Shown here: one piece after another, positions 14,501 to 23,500 of the stretch
How the letters are laid out: the number at the start of each line of letters is the position of its first letter
How positions within the stretch are numbered: position 1 is the stretch's first letter
NCBI RefSeq assembly: GCF_027595985.1
Contig: NC_073304.1
Coordinates: 139,549,211-139,613,210 of the forward strand
DNA from: Sorex araneus
Lineage: Eukaryota; Chordata; Mammalia; Eulipotyphla; Soricidae
DNA length: 64,000 nucleotides
Direction of reading: 5' to 3'
Notes under the pieces: generated by a model
The model's input: only the letters and a program-made list of their open reading frames with translations
Told to the model about the DNA's origin: nothing
The model's database searches: none
Made by a program: the position numbers and the translations under genes

Positions 14501-17500
14501 AAGGAAAGAGGGAAAAAAAAAAAGACACAACAATAGGATTTTAACTATCCTCTAAGAACATCTAAGAACATATATTTTGGAGGAAGAGGGGTGATTTGGG
14601 CCATATGGTCAGGGGCTTCGACTGGCTCTGTGCTCAGGGATCACTCCTGGCAGTGCTTGAAAGAATATTTGTGGTACTGGGGATTGAACTGGAGTTACTG
14701 CATGTAAGGTAAGTCTTTATCCCCCCTGTGTTATCTCCCTGGCCTTAAGAGCATATATTCGATGTTTTACTAGTTTTAGAATGAAATATAAGTAATACGA
14801 TATATGCACAAATCCCATAACTGCCTAACTTAATTAATTTTCCTCTTATAGGAATATGGAGCCGAGATATCCGATACAAAAGTAATTTGCCATTAACAGA
14901 GATTAACAAAATTTTAAAGAATTTGGAAAGTAAAAAGCTTATCAAAGCTGTTAAATCTGTGGCTGTGAGTAATTTTGTTTTATTTCCCAATCGTTTACTA
15001 TATATGTTTGCTCCAACTGTGTATGTCTGTGCACATGCACTGCCAGTTAAACCCACACCAGCATAGTATTTTATTTATTTATTTTTTAATTAGTGAATCA
15101 CCGTGAGGTACAGTTACAGTCTTACAGACTTCCATGCTTGCGTTTCAGTCATGCAATGATCGAGTACCCATCCCTCCACCAGTGCCCATTTTCCACCACC
15201 AGTGGTCCCAGCATTCCTCCCCACCCCCCACGCCCCCCATCCCCTCCAGCCTGCCCCACTAGTGTGGTAGGGCATTCCCTTTTGCTCCCTCTCCTTTTGG
15301 GTGTTGTAGTTTGCAATAGAGGTATTGAGTGGGCATCATGTTCAATCTGTAGTCTACTTTCAGCACGTATCTTTCAACCCGAATGGGTCCTCCTAACATC
15401 CTTTACTTGGTGTTCCCTTCTCTATCTGAGCTGCCCTCTCCTCCAGCGTGTGAGGCCAGTTTCTAAGCCGTGGAGCAGACCTCCTGGTCCTTATCTCTAT
15501 TACTCTTGAGTGTCAGTCTCCCATTCTGTTACTTTATATTCCACAGATGAGTGCAATCTTTTTATGTCTGTCTCCTTGTGACTTACTTCACTTAACATGA
15601 TACTTTCCATGTTGATCCACTTATATGCAGATTTCATGACTTCATCTTTTCTAACAGGTGCATAGTATTCCATAGTATAAATGTACCAAAGTTTCTTCAG
15701 CCAGTCATCTGTTTTGGGGCACTTGGGTTTTTTCCATATTCTGGCTATTGTAAACAGTGCTGCAATGAACATACAAGTACATATGTCATTTCGACTATAC
15801 TTTTTTGCCTCTCCGGGATATGTTACCAATAGTGGTATTGCTGGGTCAAATGGGAGCTCAATTTCTAATTTTTTGAGAATCATCCATACTGTTTTCCAAA
15901 AGGGCTGAACCAGTCGGCATTCCCACCAACAGTGAAGGAGAGTCCCTTTCTCCCCACATCCATGCCAATACCAGCTGCTTTTGTTCTTTTGGATGTGGGC
16001 CAGTCAACTTGGTGTTTTAAACACTTAAAGATCTAAAATTGATTTGGTCTCTTCCATACTATAGAGCTTTTAAGAAAGTTGAAGTCATGAAATTTGCTTA
16101 TAAGTGGATGGTCATGGGGAGTATTATGCTAAGTGAAATGAGTCAAAAAGACAGGGACAGACATAGAATGACTGTACTCATCTGTGGAATATAAAATAAC
16201 ATGAGACTGACGCCTAAGTACAGTAGAGACAAGGGCCAGGAATATTGCTCCATGGTTGGAAGTCTGACTCATAAGCTGGGGAGAGGCAGCTGGAATAGAG
16301 AAGGGATCACCAAATATATGATGGTTGGAGGGATCGTTTGGGATGGGAGATGTGTGCTGAAAGTAGACAAAGGAACAAATGTGATAGCTTTTCAGTTTCT
16401 GTATTGCAAACTATAATACCCAAAAGTAGAGAGAGTATGGGTGAAATTGCCATGCACGAAGAAGTGGGGGTGGAATACTCGGACACTGATCTGGTGGAGG
16501 GTTGGGTGTTTGATCATTGTATGACTGAAACTCAAGCATGAAACTTTGTAACTATCTCACAGTGATTTAATAAAATTTTTTTTTTTTTTGCTCTCTTCCA
16601 TAGAGAATTTTTGAAGTCATGAAAATTTTTTATGGTATGTCCGGTCACTTATTTCATCCCAGCGTGTTAACATGCTCATTAAACAAATGCCTTGCATTCA
16701 TTTGCTGTGTGGCAACTCTGTTCTGGATGCCTAGGGGGAAACCCAGAAAGATCCTCGTCCTGACTGAACCTCTGTTGCAGCACGTTGCTGGTTCTCCCCC
16801 TTATCCTGCCCTAGTCCTGTCAGATTCCTCAGGCTCCATGCTCCAGAGCTAGCTGTAGCTGGGACTTGAACTGCTGGCCTCACGGTGTTAGGCAATAGAG
16901 GAGCTAAGCTGTTCCTGCCAGAGGTTCTCAGACTTTCTTAGCCTCAAGCCCCCTTTCCAGAGAACAAATTCCTCATGCACCCCTGGAAACCTACCTTCTC
17001 TAAGCAAACAGAATGCACCCACACACCCAAGATGCCTACCAATGCCTGGATTGTCAGTGCCTTCCCGGGAGCAGTTACTACCTATTTATTATTTACTTTT
17101 TGTATTGAAGTATCATTATATTATAATGGAGGTTTCAAATGGATATCATCAAAAGTGTGTTGTTGCACAAGTTTATTTGATTTAGTTCATTTCACCTAGT
17201 GTGATTTTATCAAGTAATTCTGTATCATACTATTTCATAATTTAGAATGTCTTTAACTGATAGTTTGAAATATATATTCAAAATTAGAGGAAATAATATA
17301 GTAAACCCCCAAATACCCAGTTACTAGTTTCAAAATTTGACTAGTTTTCCTTCTACTTCTCTTTTTGTTTGGTTTGGTTTTAGGCCACATGGGGCAGTGC
17401 CTAAGGCTCACTCCTTGCTCTGTGCTCAGTGATCATTCCTGACTCATGTGGTACAGAGGAATGAACTGGAGTTGACCATGTGTAAAACAAACACCTTACC

Positions 17501-20492
17501 TCCGCAGCTGCCCCCCGCCCATTCTTTTTCCCCAGCCCATACATCTTTACTTTTATAACTCTATTGAAGTATAATTAACTTGTTAATTACCAACCATCAA
17601 GTTGGTCCTTTTAAAGTGTATAGTTCAGCGTTTTTTCGTATACTTACCAAGTCATGTACCCATCACACTCTGCTAATTTTAAGCTATTTCATCATCCCTC
17701 CAAACAACCCTATAAGTGATCATCCCTTTGTCCCCCTGCCTGCAGGCCCTGAAAACCACTTGTACAATCTGTTCTATAGATCTGCCTATTTTGGATGTTT
17801 CATATAAGTAAATTCATATAGTACGTGGTCTTTGTGTCGGTTTTTTTACATAGTATTTTTGAGGTTTGAGATTGTAATCCAAATTATAAAACATTCATTA
17901 GTCCTTACTGATCTCAGTGAATATTTTCTTGTTTTTTATCATTGTTTTTGTGGGGGGAGCCACATCCAACTTTGTTAAGGGTTTAGTCCTGGCTCTGAGC
18001 TCAGGGATCACTCCTGGAAGTGCTTGGGGGACCATATGGACTGCTGGGGCTCAAACCCTGGTCAGCTGTGAGCAAAGCAAGTGCCTAACGTGCTGTATTC
18101 TCTCTGGCTCCTCTTTGAAAATGTTTTGAAAAAGTAGAATAGACAAATCTCCCATGCTGAAGAATTTCAGGTAATTTATATAAATACTCCAGCCTCCAGA
18201 CTGGAGTGATAGTACATCGGGTAGGGTGTTTGCCTTGCATGCGGCCAACCCAGATTTGATTCCTCCTTCCCTCCGCCAAGCTACCAAGAGTATCCTATCC
18301 ACATGACAGAGCCTGACAAGCTACCCATGGCGTATTTGTTATGCTAAAAACAGTAACAACAAGTCTCACAATGGAGACATTACTGGTGCCTGCTCGAGCA
18401 AATCGATGAACAACAGGATGACAGAGCCACCCCAGCCTCAAAGTGATCCCACACTCAAAGTTGATCTCAACTCAAAGTTGATGGCACAGTGTGGACTCTG
18501 CCTGTGACTTTTTTTTATGTGAGGAAATGATGGGGACAGGAAATAACTTCACATTGGAGAAAACTTAGAAATACACCTAGTGGTCGTGATTAGTATGTAC
18601 ACTGATTAGTTACATCAATGACAGTCATGACTTGGTGACAAATACCCTTTGTAGGAAGTGATGAGAAAGGCAGTTTCTCCATTGCAGTCTGATTTTCCAT
18701 CTGATATTAAAAATTTACAGTAAAGAGACATCTGATAGAATATCTGGCCAGAAATTCTCAGCTGTCAAGGAAACTGAGAACTCAGTAAGGAGTCTCAGAA
18801 AATGACATAATCAAAATCCTAAGGACACCTGGCAGCCAAATGTGTATCCTGGACAGGATCCTAGCCCAGAAGCTGAATATTAGGGGGAAACTAAGGAAAT
18901 CTGACTAAAGTACAGGCTTCAATAATGTATCATGACCAGGAATGTAGCTCAGCAGTACAACAGTTCATTTGGAAATTTTTGTGGCCTTATAAGCAAATTT
19001 GCTTTGCTTGTTTTTTAGGCCTCAAAAAAAAAGGTATATATGCTGTATAACCTGCAACCAGACCGTTCTGTAACCGGTGGAGCCTGGTACAGTGACCAAG
19101 ATTTTGAATCTGAATTTGTGGAAGTGCTTAACCAACAGTGCTTTAAATTCCTTCAAACCAAGGTAAGGTGCCACTAAACGAGCATTATAAAATAAAACTT
19201 TCTCAATCTTAAAGTTTAATCTTGTAGACTGTTTAATAGGAATTGAAAATAGTGAAGTCATTTTTGCTCTTGATATCTCTCTGTATAAACTGTATTCAGA
19301 AACCATCAGAATTTTACTGAGATTCATATTTTTACCTTCTAGGCAGAAACAGCACGAGAAAGCAAACAGAATCCAATGATCCAAAGAAATAGTTCGTTTG
19401 CCTCATCTCATGAAGTTTGGAAATATATCTGTGAATTAGGGATTAGTAAGGTCAGAATTCAATTTCTAATACTCATCTTACTTGTTTAAAAATCTGTACT
19501 ACATAGTTTATACTATATTCCAAATATAACTTGACTTTGATTCTTTTTTCAGGTGATGCCTGTAAATGTTCTTCTAGAGAACTCCCTCTGTGAGAGTACT
19601 GTTCTTGGCCAGTAGGCAGGGTGGTCCTTGCCATCAAACCCTGTCTGAACTGTGGGTTTCTGAGTTTGGGCTACAGAGCAGCAGAGAGGGTCTTGGCAAT
19701 GCATTTCACTACCAAAATTCAAAAGTCTGTGCTGACAAGTTCTTAATCCTCTCAAGAGCATTTTAACATATGTGCCAAATGCCAGTTATTACTTGTCATT
19801 GATTAGCATTTACCTTCTTAGGAGATATAAGAGGTGTTACAGGGGCTGGAGCGATAGCACAGTGGGTAGGGCATTTGCCTTGCACTCGGCTGACCTGGGT
19901 TCGATTCCCAGCACCTCAATGGTCCCCTGAGCACCGCCAGGAGTAATTCCTGAGTGCAGAGCCAGGAGTGACCCCTGTGCATTGCCAGGTGTGACCCCAA
20001 AAAAGAGCGGGGGGGAAAAAAAGAGGTGTTACAGTCTTTAGAAGACCTATACAAAAGAATGGTTTCTGGATGCTTTTAATGGCCAGAGAAGACATTAAAG
20101 TGACTTCCTAAGCAAGTCATTTTCATTTCCATTTCCTGAGTTCTAGATTTCTTATTTAAGAAGGGGTGGGGGAGAGTAAAACTAGGAACTTGAACTACTT
20201 GATGCTTTAAGTAACTTTCTACTTGAGCATCAAATTTTTTTTTCAATTTTATTCTATAAAGTAGTTCACAGTATTCGATTACATTTAATATTCAGACACC
20301 AATTCCACCACCATTACACCTTCTCACCACCATATTTCAGATGTTTTCATCCTGTTCCCCAACTCTTGCCCCAAAGCAGAACCAAAATATATTTTGTAAG
20401 GTTTCCTTATGGGAGTGTAAAGATTGTTGTATTTACCCAGGGGCCATTAATCCCTTCTATAAGAGATCATTAACATGCTGTTAAAGGTTGAG

Positions 20493-20555
<63 letters not shown>

Positions 20556-23500
20556 TAAAAAAATTCCTCTAAGTTTGGTTGCCTCCTACTTTGAACCCCA
20601 TAAAATGTGGTGTGATTCTTTTGAAATATGGGAGGGGGGGAGTGGTATGAAGTGTCACTCGACCACGAATGCAGTTGTGCAGTCCAGGAATAGGATCACG
20701 AGTGAAAACAGCTCGATCAGGGTCTGGCAGCCGAGTGTCATGTTATGCTCCATTCTGGGAGAGAAGGACATTCGACTCTGGGTGGTGGCCGATGACGTGA
20801 TTACCTGGCACCAGCAGAGGTGGCTTATGAGGAGCATCAGATTCTTGCCAAAGAAGTATGACCTTTGGGCTTGAGCAATAGTCCAATGAGTAGGGAATTT
20901 GCCTTGCACGTGGCTGACCAGTGTTCAATTCCATGCATCCCATATGGTTCACCCAGGCACCACCAGGAGTAATTTCTTCGTACAGAGTCAGGAGTAACCC
21001 CTGGTATATCACCCAGAGTCACCAGGTGTGACTTTTATGAGTTTTCTAGATTTTACTTAGGAGTGCCAGAGAGATAGTACATCTGTTAAGGCACTGCCTT
21101 GTATACAGCCAATCCCAGTTCAGTTCTCAGGACCACATATGGTACCCTGAGCACCATCAGAACCACTCAAATACAAAGCCAGGAATAGTCCCTGAGCCAT
21201 GTGAGAGCCTGGCAAGCTCCCTGTGGCATATTGATATGCCAAAAACAGCAACAGTGATGGGTCTCATTCCCCTGACCCTGAAGAGCCTCTAATGTGGCAC
21301 CGTTGGGAAGGACAAGTAAAAAGTGGCTGCTAAAATCTCAGGACTAGGACGAATAGAGACATTACTGGGCCTGCTCGAGCAAATCGACGATCAACGGAAT
21401 GACAGTGATACAGTCCCTGAGCATTTGCTGTGTGGCTCAATTCCCTACCCCCCACCTAACAATAAAATCAAGTAGATTTTACTTGGAAATATAGAATTCT
21501 GTCCCTAGGGGTTTGTACTAACAAGCTATTCAGCCTTTTTGTGCTTTCAGCTGTTCTTTTTTTTTTTTTTTTTTTTTAATTTTTATTAAATCACCATGTG
21601 GAAAGTTACAAAGTTCTCAGGTTTATATGTCAGTTATACAATATTCAAACACCCATCCCTTCACCAGTGCCCAAATTCCACCACCAGAAACCCCAGTTTA
21701 CCTCCCGCCCCCACCCCCCTACCCCCTACTGTATAACTAATGAATTTCACTTCATTTTTTCCTTTACCTTGATTACATTCCATAATTCAACACAAAACTC
21801 ACTATAGTTGACATAACTCTCTCTCTCTTTTTTTTCTCTTTTTCCTTTTCCATTTTTTTTTTTTTTTTAATTTTTCCCCCTCATCCCCCTTCCTGCGCCT
21901 CATAGTATGGTGTACTCCACGCCACGTTGGCCAGCGTGGGGCTTTTGCTTAGCTCATAGTCCAGAGGTGGCTGTTACATTAAGAACCTTCAATATTTCAA
22001 CAAAAACTTACTGTTATTATTTGGAGTTTCCCCCCCAAGTCTGACCTGTTCAAATGGAACCCTTTCACATTGATGACAATTATAAATGTTAAGTTGCGAG
22101 GACGCAGCAGCGTCCGCGCGGTTTTGGATTTCACTTTCAGCTGTTCTTAATGCTTCCCTATTTCACTCAGGAATTGAGACTTTTTTTGCGGGGAAGAGGG
22201 GCTTGGGGACATACCTTGTGCTACTCAGGAGCTGCTCAGGGGAACTCTATGTGGTGCTGACAGTTTGAAATGGGGTCAGCAAGGATGTAAGGCAAGTGCC
22301 TTAACCCCTGTACTGTTTCTCCCCCCTAATTGTGACTGTTTGTTTGTCCCTCTAGAAGGACATCTCGTCTTTTGTGCCCTTTCTAATGTTTCCCTTTTCA
22401 GGTAGAGTTGTCCATGGAGGATATTGAAACCATCTTGAATACACTCATCTATGATGGCAAAGTGGAGATGACTATCATTGCTGCAAAAGAAGGCACAGTT
22501 GGCAGTGTTGATGGACACATGAAACTGTACAGGGCAGTCAATCCAATTATCCCTCCCACAGGTTTGGTTCGAGCTCCCTGTGGACTCTGCCCAGTAAGTT
22601 AAAGTGGTTTCATTTGACACTTGACCATAAACCATTGTAAAAAACACACATGCCACATAGCATCCCAGCAAGCACAGTACATTTTTTTTCAGACTATAAG
22701 GGATGATCAAGAGCTGCTCAAGTCTACATGTCATGGGACCTTAACGAATAAGTCACTGCTTTACTTTCTGTATTAGAATAACTAGGTCAAAGAAGTTGGG
22801 GTTTCCTGCTCTTCTATTTTAACATAAGTGGGAAGGGAATGAGATTTGTTAACAATCTCCCATGGGCCAGATATGTTCTTGGTGATTTATGTGACCTTGG
22901 AGACTTAAGATCACAGGCTGAAAAGTAACAAACATGATTCACATTCAGACTAGTGTTCTTATTTTAATTTTGATTTTTTGTGTGTGTGTGGTGCCAGGGA
23001 TCTAACACAGGCAATGCAAGTGCTTTCTTACTGAGTTATATTCCTGGCCCAATATTCTTTGCCCTGTAGCATCACTTAACACATATTAGTGCCAGCTGTG
23101 TGCTGTGGGCATTGCCCCACCCTGATGGCACTCAGATTTATGGGCTGCTAGTCTGTTCTGTTTCATTATATACTGGGTCCCTGTGTATAACCAGCACTCT
23201 CTACCGTGGTTTCAACTCCTATAGTGAAAAAAAAGGCTAACATATTCCATATTTTCTGATTCTGTTTATTACTTCACACATAAAAATTTTAAACACAGGG
23301 CCTGGAGAGAATAGAATAGTGGGCAGGGCTTTTGTTTTGCATATGACCCCCCAGATTCGATCCCTGGCACTCCAGATGGTCTCCTGAGCATAGCCAGGTG
23401 TGGCCACCAAAAAAAAAAATTCTAAACATGGAATGCTTGATTAATCAAATTACTGGTCATTTTAGATCTTAATTTTCTGTATTCCTGTTACCTTCTGAAG

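Noticed and set aside
15500..15883. A 127-codon minus-strand frame as a gene
   Set aside because: It is the C-terminus of L1 ORF2 followed directly by the L1 3' UTR.
20495..20551. CRISPR-like or other patterned repeat arrays at the (TA)n and (AT)n tracts
   Set aside because: They are plain dinucleotide microsatellites with no spacer structure, in a mammalian genome.
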